64,000 nt of DNA, from positions 51,555,585-51,619,584 of the forward strand of contig NC_088170.1 of the NCBI RefSeq assembly GCF_028769735.1, written 5' to 3'. The notes under the pieces are model-generated. The model had not been told where the DNA came from, made no database searches, and worked only from the letters and a program-made list of their open reading frames with translations. Both the position numbers and the translations under genes were made by a program. Position 1 is the stretch's first letter; the number at the start of each line of letters is the position of its first letter. Positions 1 through 12,476 of this stretch are shown one piece after another. Source of the DNA: Zonotrichia leucophrys gambelii (lineage: Eukaryota > Chordata > Aves > Passeriformes > Passerellidae).

Positions 1-2079
1 GCATTTTTTTTCCCCTAAGCATCAAAGCAATTCATTCCAGAAATAGCCCCGTAAAGAGTGATCTGAAAAACAACTGAGCACACAGAGTGTGAAATTTTAA
101 AGGATATTAGAAGACATTCATTGCTTTGAATACCTTACTGAGTGGTGTACAACAGTGAAGAGCTGAAGAGATGATTAAGTCAATTAATAGTCACAGAGAA
201 TTGCAACATATTTGCAAAATGTCATCCCTACATGACCTTATGTACTCTTGTATTGATACTACATCACAGTGAAGAAATTTCATGGCATTATCAAGGCACC
301 TTGTTGTGATTACTTTGTTGTTTTCCATAACTATTTTACACTATTTTTCTTATCTTTCTTCTCTTTCCTTTTAAACATAACTTCTTAGAGGAGCCAAATT
401 ATTTCACATTGTATATCTCCCTCTTTTTATAAACCCTTTTTTACTATGTTTTGGGGTTTTTTGTTTGATTTGCTGTCTTTTTGGGTGGACATTCTTTTTT
501 CTTTTATGGATGATTATCAGTGACATGATATTGTTTGTTCATCATTTTATGACTTTACTAAGGCAATGGCAGAGATCTTACTCTCTGGGTATTTTCTGGT
601 CATAAAAGAAGAAGAGCTTTATAAACTCTTACTGACTGTTTAGGAATTATAGTCAGGAACAAAAAACATACAAGTCCCTGTATTCCAGAATGATTCAGCT
701 AACTCAGCCCTTTGTGAACCTTGATAATATAATTATAATTTAAGGAAGTATGTTGACTTTTTAAAAAGTCAAATTTCAAGTCTTTATACATTCAAGAATC
801 TCACATTTCAGCCCTAATGCAAGATGTGAGAGGTACAGATTCAACACAGCATATGGCTTTAAAGTTGTTATTACAGATTTAGAGCATAGAGCCATTTCCA
901 GTCCTGTGAAATTACTTCCCATGAAATATAATCTTAAATTTGCATTTTTTCTGGTTTCCTCCATTATTTTATTCTCCATTTATATTTTAACTCCCACAGC
1001 ACTCCCAACTAGATAATGCCAGCTGATGAGTCAGCGTCATGAAAGCAGCACAGACACTATGATAACTAAGTTTAATTCTCTACTCTCTGAAGAGGCAGCC
1101 ACTAGATTGTTGCAAAGAAAAATGACTTGTATTGCACATAAGATACGTGGGTATTCAGAGTGAGTTTTATATGACGTTCAGTATGAAATTAAAAGGGAAA
1201 TATGATGATTTTATCCCACAGAAGGTGTAACAGTAGCCAAAGTATTTTGGGAGATTTATGGTTGATAAATATGTAAGTAAAAAGTATGGAAAAATTTTAC
1301 TCTCTCTGTCTTTTCACATGGTAGCCTGAAACAATCTAAACACAAAGAAAAGAGAAAATGTATGGAATATGTGGGCTATGAGTACCCTGGATGTGTTTCT
1401 GCCACATAAATATGAGTGCTGTTAAAAGATCAAGACTAAACAATGATAATTTTGAGCTAGGAAGGCTGTGATTTACATTCCAGGAGATTAGATGCTGCAA
1501 ATGAAACCTTAGCTGTAGTAAAATGGGTTACATATCTGATCAAAAACAGTGTTTATAGGAGAACTGTAGAAAGGCAGTGGAATTATATTTTTCAAAGCCA
1601 TTCACACCAAAAAATGATGCATTACTGTCAGAAACTAGAGAAACCAGAGTTTGAGACTGAAATTCATCTGATGTAAAACACCTGACTTCTAGAGCTTAGC
1701 TGGTCATCTACAGTTCCCTTACTGTAAAAGGAAATGAATCAGAATGGCAAATTCATCTCATTATAAAGTAAATAGCTAAAATATATTAGATTAATCACAT
1801 AGGAAAAGCATTAATTTATCTTTTTCAACAAGAACAGCCTCTATAATTATTATTATTAATTATTCTCTGCATGTATACATCACAGATGTTTAATGTTAAG
1901 CTAGATACATATCTTCAGTACACAATTCTTCCATGAACTTTCAAAAAATTTCAGATTTTTTATACCTATAGCAATTTACAAATTGAAACTTGGGAGATTG
2001 CAACCTTTATATGCATACAATTTTTTTATACAATGCAAGAAATAATCACCGATGTAAATAACAAGAGGAACAAATATTT
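1..2079. other. AT-rich non-coding sequence, no gene seen
   Basis: No open frame here exceeds what AT-rich sequence gives by chance, and I recognise no repeat family. The one motif worth naming is TGAGTCAGC at 1027-1035, an AP-1 core extended on one side into a half Maf-recognition element. A short TTA/ATT-rich run lies near 1845-1865. This is probably intergenic or intronic. Confidence 0.6.
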
Positions 2080-2085
2080 CATAGA
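2080..2085. repeat. Target-site duplication, left copy (CATAGA)
   Basis: This is the 6-bp direct repeat immediately left of the LTR. It is identical to 2704-2709 and marks the integration site. Confidence 0.75.
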
Positions 2086-2703
2086 TGGGGGATCTCAGCA
2101 CCTCAGGACTGAGGTGCCGAGTCACCGAGACCACCCTTGGGGGGCTCAGGAGTCCTGGAATGTTGCCAGAAGTGTCTGGTGGCTGGACTTTGATCCTACA
2201 CAGGAGACGACACCTGTATGAGGATAGGAGGATTTCACCGGGGTGAATGGTGAAGGGATAAATTAATTAGAGAGTGAAACACAGGGTTTAGGATTTATGT
2301 ACAGGGGGGTTTAGAGAAGTAAGATGGAGGAATTGGGGCATGTCCTGTCCTTCTTCTTCTTCTTCTTCTCCTCCATCTTCTGTGGTGATGGTGGCTCTTT
2401 GGGATTGGTTATTACTGAAAGTGCACTGGTCAATAAGGGTGAAAGGTATTGGGGAAAAATGATAAATATTGTACACGTAACTTTGGGTATAAAGATAGGT
2501 GACCGCCCGGAGGGCGGGGAGTGTGCTCATGGCTGGCTGCTGAGCAGACCTCTGTCGGGCCGAGAGAAAATCTTTTAGATAAACAATTAATAAACACCGA
2601 GACCGAGAAAAGAACTGAAGCCTCTTCTCGTCCTTTGAAACGCAGGCTGCCCCAAGGCCGCCCCGGGCCTTTCCAGGCCATCCAAACAGCCGAAAATCGG
2701 ACA
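2086..2703 (+). mobile_element. Solo LTR of an endogenous retrovirus (class II / ERVK-like)
   Basis: This is a 618-bp GC-richer block starting TGGGGG and ending GGACA. It is flanked by a perfect 6-bp direct repeat, CATAGA, at 2080-2085 and 2704-2709. TG...CA ends with a 6-bp target duplication are typical of class II (beta/alpha-like, 'ERVK') proviruses; ERVL elements usually give 5 bp. Internal signals support the plus orientation: TATAAA at 2488-2493, a GC hairpin (CCGCCC gga GGGCGG) at 2503-2517, and a poly(A) signal AATAAA at 2589-2594 followed by a C/G-rich U5. A short TTC run sits near 2351-2370. No internal retroviral sequence adjoins either side, so this is a solo LTR left by recombination between two LTRs. 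The intact TSD suggests a fairly young insertion. The open frames on both strands inside it are not genes. The exact family was not checked. Confidence 0.8.
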
Positions 2704-2709
2704 CATAGA
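2704..2709. repeat. Target-site duplication, right copy (CATAGA)
   Basis: This is the 6-bp direct repeat immediately right of the LTR and is identical to 2080-2085. Confidence 0.75.
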
Positions 2710-5700
2710 TATATTGTACCAACAATGAATCCACAAAACACTTCAGAATGTTGTAGACAAGCAAATTAATAAAGTATTATTAATAATGGCAATAGTAGTA
2801 GATCGAAAGCTCCTTTCAGTTAAAGTAAGGAAATCTGATTAAAATTTGCCTTTTTTTAATCATTTGCTGAGAAGCAGAAAGTGATAAAATCTGTCGCCTG
2901 CATTCTTCTCCTCCATTCTTCTGTGACATGCTGTCACTCCTTCTTTGTTTGCTTAGTATTTCTGTAACAACAGAATACAGGAAACCGCAGTCCACAGGAA
3001 ACACACAAAGGGTGAAAAAATGATGAAGAACTGGGGTTTTTTTGACTAGGTGGAAGAATATATCATAGCTTTATCTTCTGGTAACATACAATACAATGTT
3101 AGGCACAAAACATGGCCACTAATGAATTATAATGGTATCAGTCAAACATGGCCACTAATGAATTATAATGGTATCAGTCAACTGATCAGAACAATTTTGT
3201 CTTCAAGGGTTCATGCTTTAAATTTGAATAGTCTCACAAGGGTTTGTTCCCATGGTTTCTGAAAACAAAGGGAGCATATTCTAATTTAAGCTCTGAAAAG
3301 TCCAGCTGACAAATGTTACATGTTTTAGCCAGAGTATGAAGATTCAGAAGCCATCTCAAGTCAAAAGGCAGCAGAAAGACCAAAGTTATTGCATGTGTGT
3401 GTTAAAGTGAGCAACTAAAAATATTTTGTTAGCCTTCTGTTTTGAATCAGCTGTGCAGCAAAGAATGCTCATAAATTAGCTTCCTAACACTTTTGAATTT
3501 AAAAGTGATTGTGATTCAAATCATACTTATGAAGTTTTATTTCTTACTCTCTTATTACTCTCTTTCTTTCATAGTAAATCTTTGCTTACTAAGAAAAAGA
3601 ATAATATTAAGGTGTTTTCAAGTCTTGAAATTGTCCAGATGTTTAATTGTATAATCATGAAGATGGATTTTTTTAAAGAAATCTGGCTGTTGATTTAGCA
3701 AAGATTTAAACTAAGAAGCATAATTAGAGGTGCTAAATAATTGTTCTTGATATATGAGAATAGAATATTAATGAATGTTTAATAAATTTTTTCTATTACC
3801 TAATTAGAGTAGGTGAAGTTCTGCCTTGTGATTAATTCACAGTTTGCCTCAAAAAGCCAACAAACTTTGAAAAATCTCTTGAAATCCCTATTTCCCTTCT
3901 TTGTTGATAACTGACATCAGTTGAAATCTCCCCATATGCAAGACTGAGCAAGGGAGCCCTCTGGCCTGGCAGGGGTTTATGGTATTTCCTATTTTCCATG
4001 GCTTAACTGAGTCTCCCTCTCCTTTCAAGATACATGTGACTACTTTGCTTTTTGCTGCAGAGAATCATGAATGAATGGTTGGTATTTATGAATGAATTTT
4101 AGGTAACTTCTAGTTTGTTTTGTCTTCCAAATCCTTTCCTTTCTCCAGCATGCTTCTTTCATAGCTGAAGATTAAAAAAAGCTAACAATTATGGTGCCCA
4201 TATTTTTGCAATGGTTTTGTAGACTTCAGTTCATTTCTCCTCATATCTAGAGTAGAAATGAAAGAAGACAGAGTCTCAATGCTATTACTTTTTTCAGAGT
4301 CATTATGAGGGGGGCAGGTGTAAAAGAATTCTGTACTTTACATGAGAAATATGTAAAGAGGTTTGCTTTTTCCTAATAAGATATTTCATTCTTTCATTGT
4401 CATGGGCTAGTTTGCTCAACAGAGCAAGAAAAGATAATGGAAGACCCAAAGATTAGTTCAATAAGTCAGATAATACAGTGACTCAATTAACTTGGTAATA
4501 TTACCCATTGATAATTTCTAAGGGTAACTGGCTCCTTAAGATTTGATAATATTCTGGCTCAAACAAATAGGGGTTTAAAGCTGACCCCAGTTTTGGCATC
4601 CCTTGGTTGTGTTGATAGAGCAGCCAAAGATCTCTCTCCCTCACAGTGTTCTTTCCTACTGTACAGAAAATAACACTTTGCTGAAAATTCCTTAGATCAA
4701 AGCATTCTTTAAACCATAACTAACTGATAGAAGTGAGAGGTGGAAACAGATGAAGTGGAAAAAGTGAATGAGATCATGAGCATTGCTCTAATTCTCAAGG
4801 AAGGCAGCAGCATTAGAGGTAGTCCAGGCAAGAGGTCTGTCTCATTGTTTTCCAAATGGTGCTACTGCCATGCAAGATGAGCAAAAAACAGCTGGATTTT
4901 ATTGCCACTCTGTTTTGGTTTTTTTTATTTAACATTTCTTATTCTGGAGAACAAGGTATGTTTAATGCACTAGTGTTGCATGAATAATGGTAATCCAACT
5001 AGGAGGCATTCCTAAAACCTCAAACTATAATATCTTCAAAAAGTAAAAGAAATAATTAGGTTAAAAAAAATCCATTTAAAATCAAGTAAAGAAAATAAAA
5101 CTTTCTAAGAGATCTGAATCTGCTAGGTCAATATATTATTTTGAAAAGTATATTGTGGATTCCATTCTCATTCATAATTTGAGATCACATTGTAAAAGGA
5201 ATTAAAGGAGTAGGATAAGGAAAAAGAAGGCCCTAATAAAGATTTTTCTTAAAAGTATAGTAGGCTTAAGAACAGAATGAGAGTAGATTGGAAGAACTCT
5301 CTGAGAAACTAGATGATACTGTGATTGAATGGGGTACAAGAGGAAAAATCTGCATACATACATAACTTGAGAAAACCAGCTTGTTCTTTCCCTTTGACTT
5401 TTTTCCAGTCATTCATTTGGAAATGATCTGAAGGGCTTTTTTTTATTCTTCTGTTGTATAGCTTTGAGGAACAAATTATTTTTTACTTAAACAGACAGAT
5501 GTAGCTTTCACAGAGTGTAGGTTCTTTAATAGAAAAAAAGCCATGAAACAAATTTGAGTTAGAGGAGCTTTTTGTGTCATCACCACGTAATTGATACTCC
5601 TCTGAAGACAAAAGAATGGCAGTATTAATTTAAGTTTCAAAAAAGAAAAGTCAAGATTCTAATGAAACTACAGGACAGAGGTAGATTTTTGATTTTTTTC

Positions 5701-5950
5701 TTCTTCTTTTTTTTTTTTTCTTTTAACATTAAGGCAAAGACTGCAAAACCAATTTACAGAGCAAGAATATGCTCTTGATTAGAGAAGCTGGTTTCTTTAA
5801 AAGCTTAAATACAATCTTGATATTTCAGTGTCACTTAGAGTTGTGTCAAAGTCATAAGTTATTGTTCAGACAATGGAAAATATCCAGGAAGATATTTCTG
5901 GGAGTACTGAGCTGTACAGCTGTGACAATAAGCAGTTTTATGCCTTTGGC
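2710..5950. other. AT-rich non-coding sequence
   Basis: I see no gene or recognised mobile element. Apart from the 36-bp tandem duplication near 3111 (listed separately), it contains homopolymer-rich runs, for example the T tract around 5706-5720, and one isolated TGACTCA near 4479. The open frames are short and show no family resemblance. Confidence 0.55.
3111..3182. repeat. Tandem duplication of a 36-bp unit (2 copies)
   Basis: The unit beginning CATGGCCACTAATGAATTAT occupies 3111-3146 and again 3147-3182. The copies differ only at the last base, and the three A residues before each copy also match. Near identity over this length in fast-drifting non-coding DNA points to a recent replication-slippage or end-joining duplication. 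Confidence 0.9.
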
Positions 5951-5974
5951 ATTTAGTGATGTCTAAAACATCCA

Positions 5975-6530
5975 CCTTCTCCAGAATGGGCTCCTCTCTC
6001 TACAGGTCTGCAGGTCCTTTCCAGGCCCTTGTCCCAGCAGGAGTTTCCCATGGATTCACAGCCCTCTTTTGGGCATCCCCCTACTCTGGCACAAGTCTGC
6101 TCCCTGGGCTGCAGGCGGATCTCTGTATGCCCATGGTCCTCCCTGGGCTGCAGGAGCACAGCTGCTTCACCATGGTCCTCACCACGGCCTGCAGAGGAAT
6201 CTCAGATCCTCCCCTCCTTGGTATCTGCAGACTTCTTTCTCTCACATGTTCTCGCTCCATTCTTCTCTGACCACAATTAAATATGCACAATAACTTTTAT
6301 TTTCCTCTTAAATATGTTATCACAGGGACTTTATCATCATCTCTAATTGACCCAGCCTTGACCAGAGGCATGGCCATTTTTGGAGCTACCAGGGATTGGC
6401 TCTGATGAACACATAGGAAGTTTCTGGTACCTCCTCACAGAAGGCGCCCCTGTAATGCCCCACTGGCCATGCAAACCCAACAAAGAAATTTTCTCTGCCT
6501 GGGATGCTAAGGATCCTAGAAGCTAAAAAG
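5975..6530. mobile_element. GC-richer dispersed repeat, probably avian LTR-type element
   Basis: The block is much richer in G+C than its flanks. It carries the repeated phrase 'GGGCTGCAG' with 'CATGGTCCTC', then 'TTAAATATGTTATCACAG', then 'CACGCAAACCCAA'-like sequence (here CATGCAAACCCAACA). From memory this order matches a diverged dispersed repeat seen in many bird genomes, which I believe is retrovirus-derived, though I cannot name the family or orientation with confidence. Several overlapping open frames on both strands lie inside it (5956-6293), which is what repeat-derived GC-rich sequence produces; none has a recognisable domain. No target duplication was found. Similar composition continues to about 6800 and may belong to the same or an adjoining element. 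Confidence 0.55.
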
Positions 6531-9500
6531 CATCTGAGTGTACACCTGGAATGGTAGACCCAGATCACAACCTATCACAGCTTTGTCTGCTGAGCAGCTG
6601 GGTACTTGGGGTTGGAAATGCAAGTTTGGGGGAGGTTCTCAACTCTCCACCAGGCAAGCTGAAAGGAAGCCAAGAGCCTCGAAGCCTTGGCTAGACAGAG
6701 CAACCTGGCAGCCAGGACTCACAGCCCAACAGCATGCCATGTGGATCCTGAAGAGCTGGTAGCCTGGAAGTCCACCAACATCGTTCAAAAAAGGCAGTTG
6801 GTGAGCTCTCACTGTGGATTACTGCTGGAAACCTGCCCCTTTCTGTCACTACTTTGTCAAAACTGAACTGTCTCCTGCAAACACTTTAGTTTTGATGAAC
6901 TTGCAGTCTCTGCTCCATCTAACAATTTCCAAAACTCCAATTCTGGAGTCTGTAATTTGGGAGGTAAGGCTCTTCACTAGGAAAACAAATGTTCTCAGGA
7001 AACACATTCAGTTTTGTACAACTGGCAAACAAAATTCCAAACTAAACTAATTGAGATATTCTTTCATGCATGACGGATGAAAGCTGCTTTGCCTGGCTTC
7101 TTTTTAACATTTTTAGTTAGTTGGGTTGATCAGCTACCCTGATGTTATCAACATTGTTTTGGAAAGTGTTGCCACTAGTGAACATCAGTGAAGTAACTCA
7201 GCTAATGACTCCATCATTAAAATGTAGATATATCTATAAATTAAAAGTTCCATCTATACTGCAAGGAGAAAGCTGAAGTACATTAATAATAATTTTTCTC
7301 TTTTTAATAGTCTACAAAAATATGGATTTATTTAATCTATATTGATTTTTATTTAATCCAATGTTTCTATAACTTAAAACACCAGGTGTAAAGAAGGGAA
7401 GCTGTCTAGTAAAGTCCTGATTTTTGAATTGTCATATTTTTAGGATCATTTTTTCCATAAAATTAATGTCATTTTTTTATTGCCCTTTATGCAATAAGTT
7501 TTTCCATATAAGCTGAGAACAACATAATGTGATAAATAACTTTGAATGACTGTGTTATTCTACATTTAGACACAGAATGACATTGAGATTTTGTGGTGTT
7601 TTTATCTCTGGTCTCTGTAAACACTCTTTAAAAGATATATTCTGTATCTGTAAAACAGATTTCAGATAGTTCACAAGAGCATAAATGAATGCAAATAACA
7701 AAATGGAAGTATTTCAGCAGAGGTTCAGCTCTTCTCAAGAGTATCCTTCACACAAATGTAATGTCACTGCACTAGAAATGTCTGGATATTGTGGATTTCA
7801 AAAGGACTGTGTATTATTCATTTATTATGGCTGGGAATTCAAAGTGACAAAGAAACTGAATTCAAAGTCAATAAGAATTTTTGGAGTTTTTTAATACATT
7901 CTCTCTTACTCTGAGCCTTTTTTTTTTCCCCCAGAAATTATGATTTCTGTGGGAACTTGTTTTGTTGGAGCTTTGGGGTTTATTTTGTTTTAGTTTGATT
8001 TTTTAAAATTATATAATTTGATCTAATTTGGATTTCACTATGGTTTGTTTGCCATAACACTGATGTGAGCTTAAATTTTATAGCTATGGTTCATTAGTAC
8101 CTAATTATATCAGGTGCCCAACAACAGAGATAATAACAGATCTCTGAAAAAAAAGACACCAACAAATGCACAGATTCATTTATGTTATTTCAGTGTGATT
8201 GTATTGATTCTATCACAAACCCTGAAATCACCAGAAATGTTTTAATTTAAAACAGTGTGAGGGCTCCGCTGATCTTTGCCAGTGCAGAAAATCACAGGAC
8301 ACTCATGTAACTTCTAGTTACCAAAACTTATTGAAGTCAAAACTATGCACTTTTTTTTTTTCCGAGAGTGGCTATGGGCCACATTTACTTTTCAATTGGT
8401 GTAGACTGTCCATTTCAAGAAGGCGGTCAAATTACCTGGCCATTCCACATATCTAGACCTTTCTTTCATGGTTCAAAGCACCCTTTCCTGAGAATGTAAC
8501 ACTTTGGATTAAACTCTGAAAAGATCATAAATGCTGTGCAAACTTGCTGCAGAAACTGCAGCATCAGTTTGATATATGAGTACTTTAATGTTAGTTCCTT
8601 GTGTCTCCTGAAATAAGGAAAAGAAAAATGAAGGAAAAAACAGGGAAAGGAGGAAAAGCTGTGTAATACAAATATATTGACTTTGTTTCATGGGGAACAG
8701 AGAGAGAATTGGGCTGTTAAGCTCCTGTATCATGTAAGAAATCAAAATTTTCAACAGGATTTCTGTAAAAAATTATATATTCTGATCAAACAATCTCCTC
8801 TTCCATTTTTGATCTTTGAACAGGAATTTTCTGTGCAGGTAAAAAAATGTTGATTTCTTTCTAGTGTCCATTTGCATTTGATCCAGAGAATATTTTGTGA
8901 AATATGATTAATAGATTTTGAATGTGGAACATTTTGAAGCAACAAAATTGAGATAAAATTGATTGATTATTTGCCATTACTATAGGTAGTTATCTTGGGA
9001 ATCCCAGTTTCAGGGCAAGAGCAACAGAGAGAGGGCTATACCTGTTGCTTTTGCCTTTTTCTACTTTCAAGAAAAAAATTGAGGTATTGCATGGTCATTA
9101 GAGGAAAGCTCCTTCCTATCTCTTATGAAGTTTCCAAGGAGAATAATAAAGAAACAAATTTTGCATTGACAACATCATATGAAAAAAATCTCCTTAGTTA
9201 ACAAGTTCGATATTTTATATGTTTACCAGTATTTTTCTGACTCTTGCATTTTCTACCACACTGGCAAGTTTTGCCACTAAGTTGCACAGATGTAAGAGTA
9301 TCCTAAGAGTTTCTACCTGAATGTGTCAAAAACAAATGCTTATTCTAAAATAAAAAGAAAAATACCTTTTTGAATGTAAATTTTTAATTCAAACTTTTTT
9401 TTTCTATCCCCTCCTCTTTTTATCCTTCTGAATCATTTCCTTCATAAACTAAGCAACTATTCAATTGTTTAGTAGTTAGTAGACAGGTTCACTCTTTTTT

Positions 9501-10196
9501 TACATTTTCTTGGTTTGGCTTATTTTGTTTAGGTTTGGTTTGGTTTGGTATGCCTTGGTTTGTTATGGTTTGGTTTGATTTTAGTCTGGGAAAATTCAGG
9601 TCTTGTTTTAGGATTTAAGACATGTGAACACAGGGCAAGGTAGATCTTGTGATAAATCTTCTGATCTAGACTTGATAGCCTATATGAATATACAAAACCA
9701 CCCTGAATAATTTAAATATTTTTGATAACATTGTCATATTTGTTCTTTGCCTAAGTTTCCACTGCACTTTCAGAGTATGAAATGTTTTATTTAAACTTCT
9801 CCCACAGACACTATGTATTTTTCCTGTCCATTCTATTTGTAATTTGGCACTCAAAGCTAAGTCAAAGTGAATGAATCCTTCCTTTCCTAGCTGAAGAAGG
9901 ATCTGTTACAAAGTTCCTAATAAGAAAGAATGCGCAGCCTGATTTTCATGAAGCCCTTTATAAAAACTTCCCAAATTATGTAAGTGCAGCTAAGGAACTC
10001 CTTATCTGTTATTGAGATGTGTCTCAATGTCTGTAAACCCATTTGCCTAAATGTGTCATCCTACGCAACCGCACCTCTCAGGTTCACACATTTCAGCCTT
10101 ACAAAATTGTTAGACTACTTGTACAGCTATTGGCTATTTTGAAGGCTAGAAGGTATCTGTGATACTAAACACTAATTTTTCAATGTAAACAAGTTA
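6531..10196. other. Non-coding sequence, mostly AT-rich
   Basis: 6531-6800 stays GC-richer and may be the tail of the preceding repeat. From about 6800 the sequence is ordinary AT-rich DNA with no recognised element except an imperfect GGTTT run at about 9510-9580 (listed separately). Open frames such as 7685-7894 and 8995-9201 are short and unlike any family I know. Confidence 0.55.
9510..9580 (+). repeat. Imperfect (GGTTT)n low-complexity run
   Basis: Repeated TTTGG/GGTTT pentamers are interrupted by GCTTATTTTG, TATGCC and TTATG. This is an old, decayed pentanucleotide microsatellite. Confidence 0.7.
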
Positions 10197-10202
10197 GGTC
10201 AG
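10197..10202. repeat. Target-site duplication, left copy (GGTCAG)
   Basis: This is the 6-bp direct repeat abutting the LTR and is identical to 10552-10557. Confidence 0.8.
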
Positions 10203-10551
10203 TGTTGCAGATTGAGGCCTTTGTCGGGGATGAGCCATTTGTCGGGTGCAGGGAAAACTCGGGGCTCTATATGAGTGATCAGCAAGTTCCGTTTATTAAA
10301 GAGATCATCAGACACTTATACAGCAAGTAATAAGCTTATGAATATTCTGTAAGCCAAGCAATCTATTGGTTAAACTATACCATCAACTCTACCTCATTCC
10401 TTTGGGCCTACATTCCCTATTTCCCACGTCTCTCTGTCCACTTGTTATCATACCCAGCTAGGCCCAAGGACACGCTATCTTGCAGGTGCAGGACTTGGAA
10501 TTAGCCACGGCCTTGTACTTTTCCAGTCTCTAGTCAACTAAATTCCCAACA
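10203..10551 (-). mobile_element. Solo LTR, class II with alpharetrovirus-like layout
   Basis: This is a 349-bp block with inverted ends TGTTG...CAACA. It is flanked by a perfect 6-bp direct repeat, GGTCAG, at 10197-10202 and 10552-10557. On the minus strand TATAAG (plus 10315-10320) is followed 17 bases later by AATAAA (plus 10292-10297), with about 90 bp left to the LTR end. A TATA box closely followed by AATAAA, a short R-U5, a total of about 350 bp and a 6-bp duplication together are the layout known for avian alpharetroviruses. The family assignment is inference from layout, not alignment. There is no internal sequence on either side, so this is a solo LTR. The perfect duplication suggests it is relatively young. 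Confidence 0.82.
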
Positions 10552-10557
10552 GGTCAG
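10552..10557. repeat. Target-site duplication, right copy (GGTCAG)
   Basis: This is the 6-bp direct repeat abutting the LTR and is identical to 10197-10202. Confidence 0.8.
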
Positions 10558-11099
10558 CATTTCAGAAGATAGTGACACATGGTTAAATACTCAGTAATCA
10601 ACTGGATTTCTCTAAAGGGCTTAGTAACCAGTAGCTCAGGGATCCAAACTGCATGTACATCACTAATCTTCTCTGAAAAACTACCTAGTATCAAAGAGCA
10701 CCATTCTGCTAGTCCACCTTTGGAGTGTGTTGACTTTGTTTTGATTACAACTTTTCTAAACTGATCAAGAAACACATCCTCTTAATAATTGTGAACCTGC
10801 TCAGATAATGATTTCCATATGAAATGATTGATAAATGACTGAATAGTTGTAACAAAATTTTTGGTGTAGTATCTATATGAGAAATAGGCATATGACCTTG
10901 ATTTGTTATTTTAACTTCTATGTTTGTTTGTTTTAGTTAAATGTAATTCAGCTACTGATTCCACCCCACCCACTCCCACACCCCTGACTTATATAATAGA
11001 TTCTGATTCACTTTTCAGTTCCATAAAAAATTTTTAATCAGGTTTTTATTGTATCCACTGCATATTTATCTGGCTGAATGATCATTTCTATTGCGAGGC

Positions 11100-11130
11100 T
11101 GAAAGCTGAAGTATTCTACTTCAGCTTTCA
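11100..11130. repeat. Perfect inverted repeat, 14-bp arms, 3-nt spacer
   Basis: TGAAAGCTGAAGTA (11100-11113) and TACTTCAGCTTTCA (11117-11130) are exact reverse complements separated by TTC. The structure could extrude as a cruciform or, if transcribed, fold as a tight hairpin. The stem is too short for a typical microRNA precursor. Confidence 0.9.
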
Positions 11131-12476
11131 TGAAGAATCTTGTGCTGTAAACTATGACAAGATAACACAGGTAAATAGAGGCTATGTTTCTGAGGTGAGT
11201 TCTATTCTCACCTTATATACCATATATTCACATGAAACATTGAACAGTACCAAGTTTAAAAAAAAAAAATCCACATACATATGCTTTTAGTTCTAAGTAG
11301 TTTTTATTACACATTAGAATGAAAAAAACAATTTGCATTTTCTTCCTAAAAGACAGCACAATGGATCAAAATATGTTCATTCTATTTAAATGTAGATGTT
11401 CAGATAAAATTTAATGAAGAAACCCCTTCTCATGGTGAGAAGATGTTTAATAAGTTGTGGTGCTGGAAAAAAACATTGCTCATTTCAAGTAACTAATGGT
11501 AAATACGATAGAGAACATAAACCAGGAATGAATTATTTCCAACTTCAAACTATCCTGAACTTTAGTCTTACATGTTTTTGTATTTGTTTAAAGTTGGACT
11601 TAAAGGGACTTAAAAAGGAGTGAAGCCAAGGTGAAAAATCCAGGAAGAACACCAGAAAAGATAGAGAGCTGAGCAAACAAATGTAAAAGTAGACCACATA
11701 AAGGCTTAGATAAAGTTGTTTAAAAATCTAATAAAAAAGTCAGATCACCTTTTATCACAACCTGGATTATTTGTTTTATCTATGAACTATGTTTCATCTA
11801 TATACATGGCTTTCTCTTTCCTCTAGCAATCTGTAATATTAACTTTAGCTTTATTGACTTCCCTAGTGGGAAATTAGGTTGGTTGAAAAATTTACTCTTC
11901 CTTCTTTTTATTTTTTTTTTCTGGAAAACAAGCAAACAAATAAACCTAAAGCCCAAACAAGTTTTCATAGGAAGAGAAATTCTTTTGCTTCACTAAGAGC
12001 TTAAAACTTCTTTCAAGAATAAGTATTCCTATCTCTTATTTGATTAAGATACATGTGGTGTTTTCCCCTTTCAAGAACAAATTATGCATGTCACACATGC
12101 TGACAGGTATATATTTTAAGGTTTATCAGTAATGTCACAGAATGCCCAGAGTCCTAAATTTCAATTTTGCTCTCAAAGTGGGAAAGTACCAAATTACCTT
12201 ATTCAGCACTGAGAACAGATTAACTGATTTTATTATCTTTCTTAAAAGAAAACCAGAATGTGTAGCCTAATCAAAATATTGTAAAAGGTTTGTCTACACA
12301 GCATATCCTTACCTTTAAGAATTCTTCAAAGTCCTCTGATGAAAAGAGTTTAATGAGATTTTTGTGCTTCCTTCTGTCCACTGTACAAGAATCTCAAGCC
12401 AAACATTCAGAGCTCAGTTTAGGATTAGCTGAGGGTGTCCATCCAGCTGCAGGATGTAATGTGTTATTTAATTCTT

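Noticed and set aside
2288..2764. 158-codon minus-strand frame and overlapping plus-strand frames
   Set aside because: They fall inside the solo LTR bounded by target duplications, and have no protein motif.
3111..3182. Direct repeats as a possible CRISPR array
   Set aside because: There are two abutting copies with no spacer, in vertebrate-type DNA. It is a simple tandem duplication.
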